From Pseudomonadota bacterium (GTDB lineage Bacteria; Pseudomonadota; Alphaproteobacteria; Acetobacterales; Acetobacteraceae), in the NCBI GenBank assembly GCA_021798375.1, contig JAJZHU010000025.1, forward strand, positions 1-14,272: a stretch of DNA of 14,272 nucleotides, read 5' to 3'. The notes beneath the pieces were generated by a model. The model worked only from the letters and a program-made list of their open reading frames with translations. It was not told the DNA's origin and did no database searches. This document shows, one piece after another, positions 1-6,607 of this stretch. The position numbers and the translations under genes were made by a program. The number at the start of each line of letters is the position of its first letter. Positions within the stretch are counted from its first letter, which is position 1.

Positions 1-39
1 TTTAAAGTCCTGGTGACGTCAAAACACGCGCGAGAATTG

Positions 40-63
40 ATGGGTAGCGCTGCGCTCACCCAT
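40..63. repeat. Hairpin repeat with ATGGGT/ACCCAT arms
   Basis: The arms ATGGGT (40-45) and ACCCAT (58-63) enclose a second stem AGCG/CGCT (46-49 and 53-56) with a 3-nt loop and one bulged C. The sequence continues as CCTACGG. Small repeats of this kind are common in alphaproteobacterial intergenic regions. A related hairpin with GGTGGGT/ACCCACC arms lies at 2898-2917. A role is not evident from the sequence. Confidence 0.55.
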
Positions 64-235
64 CCTACGGCTTGCTTCGAACGAACCATCGAAAGCGCGA
101 ATTCATGGCTGTTTATGGCATCCGTCCAGCAAATCACCCGGAGGATCGTAAATATTTGCGCTCAAAAGAATTCTTTATGAGTCAGACTCTGAATAGTGCG
201 GCGTGGCGAAATCGCAGATGCGTTTCTTGGACGAA

Positions 236-315
236 GCAATCCATCTTCTTTTTCCGGCGGCTGATTGGACCAAGACAAGATGGATTGCCGCGCTACGCTC
301 GCATGACGGCGGTGT
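236..315. repeat. Dispersed palindromic repeat, copy A
   Basis: Twelve-base arms GCAATCCATCTT (236-247) and AAGATGGATTGC (277-288) form a perfect inverted repeat with a 29-nt loop. They are followed by a tail CGCTCGCATGACGGCGG at about 296-312. The arm core GCAATC and the tail recur at 2822-2877. This is the type of GAAGCAATCC...CATGACGG element often seen between genes in alphaproteobacteria. It looks like a dispersed intergenic repeat and not a gene. Confidence 0.65.
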
Positions 316-353
316 GAGGGAGAGTCAATCGTTACGCGGTTTGGTATAATTGG

Positions 354-387
354 AAAAGTTTTTTGCTTCTTTTTTTCAAAAAAGAAG
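354..387 (-). terminator. T-rich hairpin element past the LysR gene, copy A
   Basis: AAAAGTTTTTTGC (354-366) is followed by a hairpin with CTTCTTTTTT (366-375) pairing to AAAAAAGAAG (378-387). It lies 20 nt past the stop codon of the minus-strand LysR gene. An almost identical element lies at 2969-3001, 9 nt past the stop of the minus-strand decarboxylase gene and in the same orientation. The position suggests a transcription terminator. The stem is A/T-rich and no clean U-tract follows it on the minus strand, so termination is an inference from position and repetition. Confidence 0.5.
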
Positions 388-407
388 ATTCTTCCTTCCA
401 TAAAAAC

Positions 408-1358
408 TCATGTCCCCCTCGCCGAATCCCCTCCGTGCGCCATCACCTGTGCCCAGGGGGCTCCCGCGAATTGCCCCACCAAAAATTCGCTCAGTACCGT
501 AACGCGGCGGGGGCGGAGGGTGCCGGGTGGGGTGACCAGTTGCACGGCGACGGGGGGGAGTTGCCAGTCGCACAGGGTGGCTTGCAGTTGGCCGGTTTCG
601 ATTTCGGACCAGGCGAGAAATTCGGGCAGCAGGGCCAATCCCAAACCGGCGCGCAGGGCGGGGAGCAGGGCCTCGGCGTTGTTGGCGCGCAGGGAACCGG
701 GGGGGATGGGGGTGCTGTATTCGCCTTTGGCGGGGTGGGTGAAGCGCCACAGGTCGCGGTTGCGGCCGTAGGTGTAGAGCAGCCCTTGCATGGCGCCGAG
801 ATCTTGCGGGTGCTGCGGGTGGCCGTGGCGGGCGAAATAGGCGGGGCTGCCGACGAGCAGGATGCGCACCTGGCACAGGCGGCGGGCGAGCAGGGAGCTA
901 TCGGACAGGTTGGCGATGCGCAGGGCGAGATCGAAGCCGCCGGCGACGAGATCGATCAGTTCGTCGGTGAGGGAAAGCTCGATCGAGACATCGGGGTAGC
1001 GGGCGAAGAATGCGGGCAGGCAGGGCGCCAGATGGCTGACGCCGAAGGACATGGGGGCGGCGAGGCGGATCAGGCCGCGCGGGCGGCTGGATTGGTCGGC
1101 GGCCTCGGATTCCAGGGTTTCGCCGGTGGCAAGCAGATGTTTGGCGCGATCGAAGGCGGCGCGTCCGGTTTCGCTGAGGGCGAGGCGGCGCGAGGTGCGG
1201 TGAAACAGGGTGCTGCCGAGGCGTTGTTCCAGGCGGGTGACAAGCTTGGAGACGGTGGCTTTGGACAGGGCCAGTTCGTCGGCGGCGCGCGAGAAGGAGC
1301 CGGTTTCGGCGACTTTGACGAAGGCGGCCCAGGCTTCGAAATCGGGGAGTTTTGTCAT
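408..1358 (-). CDS. LysR-family transcriptional regulator
   Basis: This 316-residue protein has the usual LysR length and plan. An N-terminal winged helix-turn-helix (residues about 5-65) includes SFSRAADELALSKATVSKL at 21-39 and the typical LFHRTSRRLALSETG turn after it. From about residue 90 a periplasmic-binding-protein-like effector domain follows. The gene is divergent from pirin-wrbA across a 120-bp gap, the classic arrangement in which a LysR protein controls both itself and its neighbour. Regulation of a quinone- or electrophile-response pair is therefore likely, but the effector cannot be read from the sequence. The ATG at 1356-1358 has only a weak ribosome site upstream. The family call is firm and the target is inferred. 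Confidence 0.93.
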   Translation of the reverse strand: MTKLPDFEAWAAFVKVAETGSFSRAADELALSKATVSKLVTRLEQRLGSTLFHRTSRRLALSETGRAAFDRAKHLLATGETLESEAADQSSRPRGLIRLAAPMSFGVSHLAPCLPAFFARYPDVSIELSLTDELIDLVAGGFDLALRIANLSDSSLLARRLCQVRILLVGSPAYFARHGHPQHPQDLGAMQGLLYTYGRNRDLWRFTHPAKGEYSTPIPPGSLRANNAEALLPALRAGLGLALLPEFLAWSEIETGQLQATLCDWQLPPVAVQLVTPPGTLRPRRVTVLSEFLVGQFAGAPWAQVMAHGGDSARGT

Positions 1359-1397
1359 GGCGCGGCCTGTAATATGGTCAGTAATGGAAACAATATG

Positions 1398-1430
1398 TTT
1401 CGATCTTTTCTATTTTTAATGCAATCGAAA
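1398..1430. promoter_or_regulatory. Candidate LysR operator between the LysR and pirin genes
   Basis: TTTCGAT (1398-1404) and ATCGAAA (1424-1430) form a perfect 7-bp inverted repeat separated by 19 nt of A/T-rich sequence, in the middle of the divergent intergenic gap. LysR regulators usually bind dyads in exactly this position. The spacing is somewhat wider than the common T-N11-A box, so this is a candidate only. Confidence 0.33.
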
Positions 1431-1478
1431 AGGTCCACCTTCGGCTCAACCAAGTTTGGGCAACCAAAGGAGATCAAC

Positions 1479-2177
1479 ATGATCGAACGCAGGTCTTTCG
1501 AGAGTCTCGGGGGTGAAAACCACGGTTGGCTTGACGCCAAACATCATTTCTCGTTTGCCAATTATCATGATCCCAAGCGGATGAATTGGGGCAAGCTGCG
1601 GGTGTGGAACGATGATACCATCGCGCCCAACAGCGGGTTTCCGGCCCATCCGCATTCGGACATGGAGATTATCACCTATATCCGCGAGGGGGCGATCACC
1701 CATGAAGACAGCATGGGCAATCGCGGCCGCACCGAAGCCGGCGATGTGCAGGTGATGAGCGCGGGGAGCGGGATTTATCACTCGGAGGCCAATCTGGAAC
1801 CGGAGGCGACACGCCTGTTTCAGATCTGGATCGTGCCGAACCAACGCGGCAAGGCTCCCAGTTGGGGCAGCAAGCCGTTTCCGCGCGGTGATCGGGCCGG
1901 GAGGTTTGTGGTGCTGGCGAGTGGGTTTGCCGATGACGCCGATGCCTTGCCACTGCGCGCCGATGCGCGGGTGTTGGGGGCGGCGATCAAAGCGGGCGAG
2001 GAGATTACCTATGCGATTGATCCCGGCCGCCATGTCTATGTGGTTTCGGCGGCGGGCAAGATCGAAATCAATGGCGTGGCGTTCAATCCGCGGGATGGCG
2101 CCGCGGTCACGGACGAGAGCGAATTGCGGATCAAGGCGGCCAGTGACGCCGAGATCGTGATGGTTGATGCGGCTTAA
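1479..2177 (+). CDS. Pirin-family protein (bicupin, YhhW-like quercetinase)
   Basis: This 232-residue bicupin has the length of E. coli YhhW. The N-terminal cupin carries the full pirin metal set: H57 and H59 in FPAHPHSDME, and H101 and E103 in SGIYHSEAN. These match in spacing and almost in numbering the YhhW iron ligands. YhhW-type pirins show quercetin 2,3-dioxygenase activity in vitro, but the physiological substrate is generally unknown. The start is the ATG at 1479, preceded by AAAGGAG at 1467-1472. The frame stays open far upstream to 363, but that part is only the antisense shadow of the LysR gene. The stop is 23 bp before wrbA, so the two genes are probably co-transcribed. Confidence 0.93.
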   Translation: MIERRSFESLGGENHGWLDAKHHFSFANYHDPKRMNWGKLRVWNDDTIAPNSGFPAHPHSDMEIITYIREGAITHEDSMGNRGRTEAGDVQVMSAGSGIYHSEANLEPEATRLFQIWIVPNQRGKAPSWGSKPFPRGDRAGRFVVLASGFADDADALPLRADARVLGAAIKAGEEITYAIDPGRHVYVVSAAGKIEINGVAFNPRDGAAVTDESELRIKAASDAEIVMVDAA

Positions 2178-2200
2178 TTTAATATAAAGGAGACTGAACG

Positions 2201-2800
2201 ATGGCCAAGGTTTTGGTGCTTTATTATTCGGCTTACGGACATATCGAGACGATGGCGAATGCGATCGCCGAGGGCGCGCGGGGCGCCGGGGCGAATGTGG
2301 AGATCAGGCGCGTGCCGGAATTGGTGCCGGAAGCGGTGGCGAAATCGTCGCATTTCAAGCTCGATCAGGCGGCGCCGGTGGCGACGGTTGCGGAACTGGC
2401 TGAATATGACGCGATCATTGTCGGCACGGGCACCAGGTTTGGGCGGATGTCTTCGCAGATGGCCAATTTTCTTGATCAGGCCGGGGGTTTGTGGGCGCGT
2501 GGGGCGCTGAACGGTAAGATCGGCGCGGCTTTCAGCTCGACCGCGACGCAGCATGGCGGGCAGGAAACCACGCTGTTTTCGATCATCACCAATTTGCTGC
2601 ATTTCGGCATGATCATTGTTGGGTTGCCGTATAGTTTTCAGGGCCAGATGAGATTGGACGAGGTGGTGGGTGGTGCGCCTTATGGGGCAACGACAATTGC
2701 CGCGGGCGATGGATCGCGGCAGCCGAGTGCCACGGAATTGGACGGGGCGCGGTTTCAGGGGCGGTTGGTGGCCGAGGTGGCGATCAAGCAGTTTGGGTGA
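2201..2800 (+). CDS. wrbA: NAD(P)H:quinone oxidoreductase, WrbA type
   Basis: This 199-residue flavodoxin-fold protein is almost the same length as E. coli WrbA (198). WrbA is a tetrameric FMN enzyme that reduces quinones by two electrons in the cytoplasm, avoiding semiquinones. The FMN-binding parts are visible: the phosphate loop YYSAYGHIETMA (8-19), GTGTRFGRMSSQM (75-87), and STATQHGGQETTL (113-125). The start ATG at 2201 has AAAGGAG a few bases upstream. It follows the pirin gene at 23 bp under probable control of the divergent LysR gene. This supports a role in handling quinones or other electrophiles, which is inferred from context. Confidence 0.95.
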   Translation: MAKVLVLYYSAYGHIETMANAIAEGARGAGANVEIRRVPELVPEAVAKSSHFKLDQAAPVATVAELAEYDAIIVGTGTRFGRMSSQMANFLDQAGGLWARGALNGKIGAAFSSTATQHGGQETTLFSIITNLLHFGMIIVGLPYSFQGQMRLDEVVGGAPYGATTIAAGDGSRQPSATELDGARFQGRLVAEVAIKQFG

Positions 2801-2809
2801 TTGGTTGTC

Positions 2810-2877
2810 GTTACGAGTGTAGCGAAGCAATCGGGAGAAGAAAATGGATTGCTTCGCAATCGCTCGCCATGACGGCG
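2810..2877. repeat. Dispersed palindromic repeat, copy B
   Basis: The arms GCGAAGCAATC (2822-2832) and GATTGCTTCGC (2847-2857) are perfectly complementary with a 14-nt loop. The tail CGCTCGCCATGACGGCGG (2860-2877) matches the tail of the copy at 236-315. It begins about 10 nt past the wrbA stop and may serve that gene as a 3' hairpin, though no T-tract follows. Confidence 0.65.
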
Positions 2878-2897
2878 GAAAGGGTGGTGCCTGGAAT

Positions 2898-2917
2898 GGT
2901 GGGTGATAGGACCCACC
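2898..2917. repeat. Hairpin repeat with GGTGGGT/ACCCACC arms
   Basis: GGTGGGT (2898-2904) pairs with ACCCACC (2911-2917) around a 6-nt loop and is followed by CTGCAAG. It resembles the 40-63 hairpin and sits in the same kind of mosaic next to the other two repeat types. Confidence 0.5.
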
Positions 2918-2968
2918 CTGCAAGTGAGTTAATGACGGCAGTTATGTCAGCGACGTACTAAAATTAAT

Positions 2969-3001
2969 AAAAGTTTTTTGCGTCTTTTTTCAAAAAAGAA
3001 G
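2969..3001 (-). terminator. T-rich hairpin element past nspC, copy B
   Basis: AAAAGTTTTTTGC is followed by a hairpin of TCTTTTTT (2983-2990) against AAAAAAGA (2992-2999), then AG. It matches the element at 354-387 except for one substitution and one missing T. It ends 9 nt past the nspC stop codon. Having the same orientation at the 3' end of two unrelated minus-strand genes argues for a recurrent 3'-end signal, probably a terminator. Confidence 0.5.
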
Positions 3002-3010
3002 TCTCTTTCT

Positions 3011-4186
3011 TCATTCTGATTCCGATTGATACTTGCTTGCTGAAAATCCCAGCCGGACGCGGAAATTGTCGTAGCCGAAGGCGCTGTCGCGTTGCGCGGT
3101 GCCGTCTTCGTGCAGCACGAACAGGTCGGGCAGGGCCATGCCGTTGAAGGTGTTGTTCTGCACAAAGCTATATTGCAGCATGTCGCGGAAAATCAGGCGG
3201 TCGCCGATCTTGAGCGGTTCGGGAAAAGAATATTCGCCGATCACATCGCCGGTCATGCACATATTGCCGCCGAGGACGTAGTTGTGGGGGAATTCTCCCG
3301 GTTCGCCTGATCCGATCAGGGGTTGGCGGTAATTCGCTTGCAGCACGATCGGCATGTGGCAATTGGCGGAGGTATCGAGAATGGCGATGTCTTTTTGATT
3401 GCGGTGGAAATCGAGCACCGTTGTCACCAGATAGCCGGCTTCATAGACCAATGCGCCGCCGGGCTCGAAGATGACTTCGACATGGGGGAATTGGGCGCGA
3501 AAACGGCGCACGGCGGCGATGAGCACATCGACATCATAGTCGGGGTGGTTGAAATAATGGCCGCCGCCGAAATTCACCGCCTTCACGCGCCTGACGATAT
3601 CGCCGAATTGACCGGCGATCAGGTCGATGAGTTTGGCGGAACTGTCGTGCAGACAGTCGCACAACACATGGGCGTGCAGGATGTCGAGTTCTTCCCACGG
3701 CACCTGGTCGAATTCTTCCGGCAGCGTGCCAAAGCGCGAGCAGGGTGCGCAGGGATTATAGAGATCGCCGCCGATGGCGCTGTTGGAAAATCCGGGATTG
3801 ATGCGCAATCCGGCTTTTTTGCCCTTGGCTTTGACGCGCGGCAGAAAGCGGGCGAGTTGCGCCGGGGTGTTGAAATAAATATGGTCGGCGAGATCGCTCA
3901 GCGCGTCGAATTCGCTTTCCTTGTAGGCGGGAACATAGACATGGACCTCCTTGCCGAATTCCTCGCGGCCCAGGCGCGCTTCGAACAGGCCGCTGGCGGT
4001 GGTGCCGTCGAGTACTTCGCGCATCAGCGGGAACAGGGCGGGCATGGCGAAGGCCTTGGTTGCCAGCAGAATCTTGCAACCGGTTTCGCGTTTGATGCGC
4101 GCCGCGGTGGCGAGATTCGCCCTCAGCGCCGTGATGTCGGCGACGTAAGCGGGGGTGGGGATGTTGGCGAGGGATGTTTGAAGCAT
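3011..4186 (-). CDS. nspC: Carboxynorspermidine/carboxyspermidine decarboxylase
   Basis: This 391-residue fold-III PLP decarboxylase (alanine racemase/DapA-like) makes the last step of the alternative polyamine route, decarboxylating carboxynorspermidine or carboxyspermidine to norspermidine or spermidine. The PLP lysine is K44 in LLATKAFAM. A glycine-rich loop at 207-210 (VNFGGGHYF) and EPGG at 241-244 hold the cofactor phosphate. The C-terminal part carries GGNMCMTGD (307-314), whose C310 is the expected active-site cysteine from the second subunit. The gene lies 56 bp downstream of the synthase gene on the same strand, so the pair is probably co-expressed. The ribosome site before the ATG at 4186 is poor, and a strong hairpin precedes it. 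Whether spermidine or norspermidine is made cannot be told from sequence; spermidine is usual in alphaproteobacteria. Confidence 0.93.
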   Translation of the reverse strand: MLQTSLANIPTPAYVADITALRANLATAARIKRETGCKILLATKAFAMPALFPLMREVLDGTTASGLFEARLGREEFGKEVHVYVPAYKESEFDALSDLADHIYFNTPAQLARFLPRVKAKGKKAGLRINPGFSNSAIGGDLYNPCAPCSRFGTLPEEFDQVPWEELDILHAHVLCDCLHDSSAKLIDLIAGQFGDIVRRVKAVNFGGGHYFNHPDYDVDVLIAAVRRFRAQFPHVEVIFEPGGALVYEAGYLVTTVLDFHRNQKDIAILDTSANCHMPIVLQANYRQPLIGSGEPGEFPHNYVLGGNMCMTGDVIGEYSFPEPLKIGDRLIFRDMLQYSFVQNNTFNGMALPDLFVLHEDGTAQRDSAFGYDNFRVRLGFSASKYQSESE

Positions 4187-4203
4187 TTCGTCCAGTTCTC
4201 AAC

Positions 4204-4235
4204 GGCCCGATGAATTGGTTGAAATTCATCGGGCC
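4204..4235 (-). terminator. Perfect 13-bp hairpin between the two polyamine genes
   Basis: GGCCCGATGAATT (4204-4216) pairs perfectly with AATTCATCGGGCC (4223-4235) around a 6-nt loop. On the minus strand it starts 7 nt past the synthase stop and ends 17 nt before the nspC start codon. No run of T follows in either direction, so a plain intrinsic terminator is doubtful. A partial terminator, a processing site or a stem that adjusts nspC translation are alternatives. Confidence 0.5.
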
Positions 4236-4242
4236 TTGGGTA

Positions 4243-5463
4243 TCAGGCGGCCGGAAGCTCGGCCGGAATGTCGGATTCGGATCCCGGCGTTACATCCTTG
4301 ACGTGCCACGGCAGGCCCTGGCGCGCGACTTCTTCCAGGAACGGTTTGGACGGCAATTGTTCGGCGTTGAATACGCCTTTGCCGGTCCATAGACCCTTCA
4401 TCATCACCAGCGCCGCCGTCATCGCCGGAACGCCGGCGGTATAGGAGACCGCCTGCGAGCCGATCTCGTCGTTGCAGACGGCGTGGTCGCTGTTGTTGTA
4501 GATGATCTTGCTGACCGGCTTGCCGTCCTTGATGCCGTGCATAATGCAGCCGATCGAGGTTTTGCCGGTATAGTTGATGGCCAGCGACGAAGGGTCGGGC
4601 AGCATGAAGGCCAGGAATTGCAGCGGCACGATCTCGACACCCTTGTAGATGACGGGATCGATGCGCGTCATGCCGACATTTTGCAGCACGTCCAGGTGCT
4701 TGATATAGTTGTCGGAGAAGGTCATCCAGAAGCGGATTTGCTTGAGTCCGCGCAGGTTGTGAACCAGGGATTCTTCTTCTTCGTGATAAATCAGAAAGCC
4801 CTTGCGCAGGCCCACGCCGGGGAAATCGATCATGCGGGAAATGCTGAGCGGGTCGATGCCGACCCATTCGCCGTTCTTCCAGTAGCGGCCGCGCGCGGTG
4901 ATCTCGCGGATGTTGATTTCGGTGTTGAAATTGGTGGCAAACGCCTTGCCATGATTGCCGTCGTTGCAATCGATGATGTCGACGTAATGGATTTCGTCCA
5001 TCAAATTTTCCTGCGCATAGGCGCAGTAGATGTTGGTGACGCCGGGATCGAACCCGCAGCCGAGCACGGCCATCAAGCCCTTCTCGCGGAAACGCTCGTG
5101 ATAGGGCCACTGCGTTTCATAGGTGAAGCCGGCTTTGTTGCGGACCTCGGAGCAGGCGGTGTCGATGTAATGCGCGCCGGCTTCCAGGCAGGCGTCCATG
5201 ATCGCCAGATTTTGATAACCCAGCGCCATATTGATGACGATGTCGGATTTCTGCCGCTTTATCAGGGCGGTAAGTGCCGCGACATCCTCGGCGTCGATCT
5301 CGGACACCGTGATTTCGCTTTTGCATTGTTTCTGCACGGCCTGGCAACGGCTCAGGGTGCGCGAGGCCAGGTGGACTTGCTTGAATATATCGCGATTCAT
5401 CGCGCATTTCTTGGCGACGACAGCGCCCGCGGCGCCGGCACCGATAATCAGAACATTTTCCAT
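4243..5463 (-). CDS. Carboxynorspermidine synthase (saccharopine dehydrogenase-like)
   Basis: This 406-residue NAD(P)H-dependent enzyme of the saccharopine dehydrogenase family condenses aspartate semialdehyde with a diamine (putrescine or diaminopropane) to give the carboxy-polyamine used by NspC. The N-terminal Rossmann motif is GAGAAG at 8-13, followed by SRT at 34-36. GCGFDPGVTN at 135-144 is the family's signature after the first domain. The ATG at 5463 has AGGAG seven bases upstream. It is the first gene of the pair with nspC, and together they replace the SpeD/SpeE route that uses S-adenosylmethionine. A candidate promoter lies at 5513-5540. The family call is very secure. Distinction from true saccharopine dehydrogenase rests mainly on the nspC neighbour. 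Confidence 0.93.
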   Translation of the reverse strand: MENVLIIGAGAAGAVVAKKCAMNRDIFKQVHLASRTLSRCQAVQKQCKSEITVSEIDAEDVAALTALIKRQKSDIVINMALGYQNLAIMDACLEAGAHYIDTACSEVRNKAGFTYETQWPYHERFREKGLMAVLGCGFDPGVTNIYCAYAQENLMDEIHYVDIIDCNDGNHGKAFATNFNTEINIREITARGRYWKNGEWVGIDPLSISRMIDFPGVGLRKGFLIYHEEEESLVHNLRGLKQIRFWMTFSDNYIKHLDVLQNVGMTRIDPVIYKGVEIVPLQFLAFMLPDPSSLAINYTGKTSIGCIMHGIKDGKPVSKIIYNNSDHAVCNDEIGSQAVSYTAGVPAMTAALVMMKGLWTGKGVFNAEQLPSKPFLEEVARQGLPWHVKDVTPGSESDIPAELPAA

Positions 5464-5512
5464 GCAATAACTCCTGTGGGCCTCTGTGGACTTGGAATCG
5501 AAGACGGCCCTC

Positions 5513-5540
5513 TGTTTAGACGAGCATCTATATGAGTCAA
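5513..5540 (-). promoter_or_regulatory. Candidate promoter of the polyamine genes
   Basis: Read on the minus strand, TTGACT (5540-5535) is followed after 16 bp by TAAACA (5518-5513). This would place the transcript start about 40-45 nt before the synthase ATG. The -35 box is good and the -10 box is weak. Confidence 0.33.
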
Positions 5541-5639
5541 TGGCGTGGCAAAACCAGTTTATTGGGCGGTTTGGCTCGGTTTGTCACCAAAACATCATGC
5601 GACGCCCGCAGGTGCGCCGCTCAAACGGCCAACAGCGAA

Positions 5640-5665
5640 AGCCGGAGCAGTTGCGTGCTCCGGCT
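5640..5665 (-). terminator. Intrinsic terminator of rpsU
   Basis: AGCCGGAGCA (5640-5649) and TGCTCCGGCT (5656-5665) form a perfect 10-bp GC-rich stem with a 6-nt loop, 33 nt past the rpsU stop codon. On the minus strand it is followed by a short, imperfect T-rich stretch (TTTCGCTGTT). On the plus strand GTTTTT follows nearby, but no plus-strand gene ends here. Confidence 0.7.
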
Positions 5666-5698
5666 GATCGGTTTTTCGGCGATTGATCGCAGAAAGGC

Positions 5699-5902
5699 TT
5701 AGAAGCCTTCGCGTTCGACGCGCTTGCGCTCCAGCTTGCGGGCGCGGCGCACGGCCTCGGCGGCTTCGCGGGCGCGGCGCTCGGAGGGCTTTTCATAGTG
5801 ACGACGCAATTTCATTTCGCGAAACACACCTTCGCGCTGCATCTTTTTCTTCAGCGCCTTGAGCGCTTGATCAACATTGTTATCGCGAACGAGAACCTGC
5901 AC
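5699..5902 (-). CDS. rpsU: 30S ribosomal protein bS21
   Basis: This is a 67-residue, strongly basic protein. It begins MQVLVRDNNVDQALKALKKK and has the internal FREMKLRRHYEKPSERR, the conserved core of bS21. bS21 binds the small subunit near the anti-Shine-Dalgarno helix and takes part in initiation. I chose the GTG at 5902 because it gives the family's standard N-terminus and has AAGG about 8 nt upstream. The frame stays open to a TTG at 5932, which would add ten residues (VAKAEEGGQV) not seen in the family core. The gene is divergent from def-COQ9, and a clear stem-loop follows it. Confidence 0.96.
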   Translation of the reverse strand: MQVLVRDNNVDQALKALKKKMQREGVFREMKLRRHYEKPSERRAREAAEAVRRARKLERKRVEREGF

Positions 5903-6013
5903 TTGGCCGCCTTCTTCTGCTTTGGCGACCAATCAACGGACCATCCGTCGAGAGGAGCCACACGCACACACGTTAGAGACATACAAACCCCGGCTTTCAC
6001 CAGGAAGGCGGCG

Positions 6014-6043
6014 GCTATAACATGGGTCTGTTGCGAACGCCAA
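6014..6043 (-). promoter_or_regulatory. Candidate rpsU promoter
   Basis: On the minus strand TTGGCG (6043-6038) and TATAGC (6019-6014) are separated by 18 bp, in the 174-bp gap between rpsU and def. The match is moderate. It would give an rpsU leader of about 105 nt. Confidence 0.25.
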
Positions 6044-6076
6044 GTGTTTGTGGGCGGTTTGGGGAGGAAATTTCAA

Positions 6077-6607
6077 ATGGCGTTGCTGAAAATTGCGCGA
6101 ATGGGGCATCCTGTGTTGTTTCAACACGCAAAAGCGGTCGCCGATCCGGGGAATCCGACCATCCGGCGGCTGGTGGATGATATGATCGAGACGATGCTGG
6201 ACGCGCCTGGTGTGGGCCTGGCGGCGCCGCAAGTGCATGTTTCACTGCGACTTTTTGTGTTTCGGGTGCCTGGCGCGCGCGCCGGCGAAGGATCCGAGAT
6301 CCCGCCGGGCGTGTTGATCAACCCCAGGATCACGTTTTTAAGTGAAGAAATAATGATGTGCACCGAAGGCTGCCTTTCGATCCCCGCCATGCGCGGCATC
6401 GTGCCTAGATTTGCGCATATCCGCTATCGCGGGGTGGATTGCGATGGACGGGTGGTGGAGGCCGAGGCGCGCGGGTTTCACGCCAATGTGATCCAGCATG
6501 AGTACGATCATCTGGACGGGATTTTATACCCGATGCGCCTCGTCGATTTTACCAGTTTCGGTTATGCTGCGGAATTCGCTAATGCCGCCAACGGAGACGC
6601 CCCATGA
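6077..6607 (+). CDS. def: Peptide deformylase
   Basis: This 176-residue metalloenzyme removes the formyl group from the N-terminal methionine of new proteins. All three signature motifs are present: GVGLAAPQ (45-52), EGCLS (97-101, with metal ligand C99) and QHEYDHLDG (140-148, with ligands H141 and H145 and catalytic E142). The start ATG at 6077 has GGGGAGGA upstream. The frame is open much earlier, but the upstream part overlaps rpsU and is not coding. The stop overlaps the COQ9 start (ATGA), so the two are translationally coupled. Def is usually next to fmt, and fmt is not here, so this may be a second deformylase of the genome (inference). Confidence 0.95.
   Translation: MALLKIARMGHPVLFQHAKAVADPGNPTIRRLVDDMIETMLDAPGVGLAAPQVHVSLRLFVFRVPGARAGEGSEIPPGVLINPRITFLSEEIMMCTEGCLSIPAMRGIVPRFAHIRYRGVDCDGRVVEAEARGFHANVIQHEYDHLDGILYPMRLVDFTSFGYAAEFANAANGDAP

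Larger units (their letters stand above)
1..407. other. Gene-free intergenic region with repeats
   Basis: No open frame here looks like a protein. The short frames (about 80 codons) lack a good ribosome binding site, have no recognisable domain and run through palindromic repeats. The stretch holds a hairpin at 40-63, a long-loop inverted repeat at 236-288 followed by a conserved tail up to about 315, and a T-rich/A-rich hairpin at 354-387 that lies just past the stop of the LysR gene. It reads as an accumulation of dispersed intergenic repeats between the upstream neighbour, which is outside the window, and the LysR gene. Confidence 0.7.

Noticed and set aside
236..288. Inverted repeat considered as an insertion-sequence end or a CRISPR unit
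   Set aside because: There is no transposase frame, no target-site duplication and no regular spacing. The element matches a small dispersed palindrome found again at 2822-2857.
72..317. Open frame of 81 codons in the left intergenic region
   Set aside because: It has no clear ribosome site, resembles no known family and is built largely from the dispersed palindromic repeat.
363..1478. Long plus-strand frame open from 363 into the pirin gene, giving an apparent 604-residue glycine- and alanine-rich fusion
   Set aside because: Positions 408-1358 are the antisense of a clear LysR gene and the translation there is low complexity. A strong ribosome site and the pirin N-terminus mark the real start at 1479.
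2174..2923. Minus-strand frame of 249 codons opposite wrbA
   Set aside because: It is antisense to a well-conserved wrbA, with arginine/histidine-rich translation typical of a shadow frame in GC-rich DNA, and its start lies within a repeat.
3323..4213. Plus-strand frame of 296 codons opposite nspC, and a similar 350-codon frame opposite the synthase (4483-5535)
   Set aside because: Both are antisense shadows of genes with full catalytic motifs, and neither has domain-like content or a ribosome site.
5903..5932. Ten-residue N-terminal extension of bS21 from a TTG start
   Set aside because: There is no good ribosome site before the TTG. The GTG at 5902 gives the standard family N-terminus and length with AAGG upstream.
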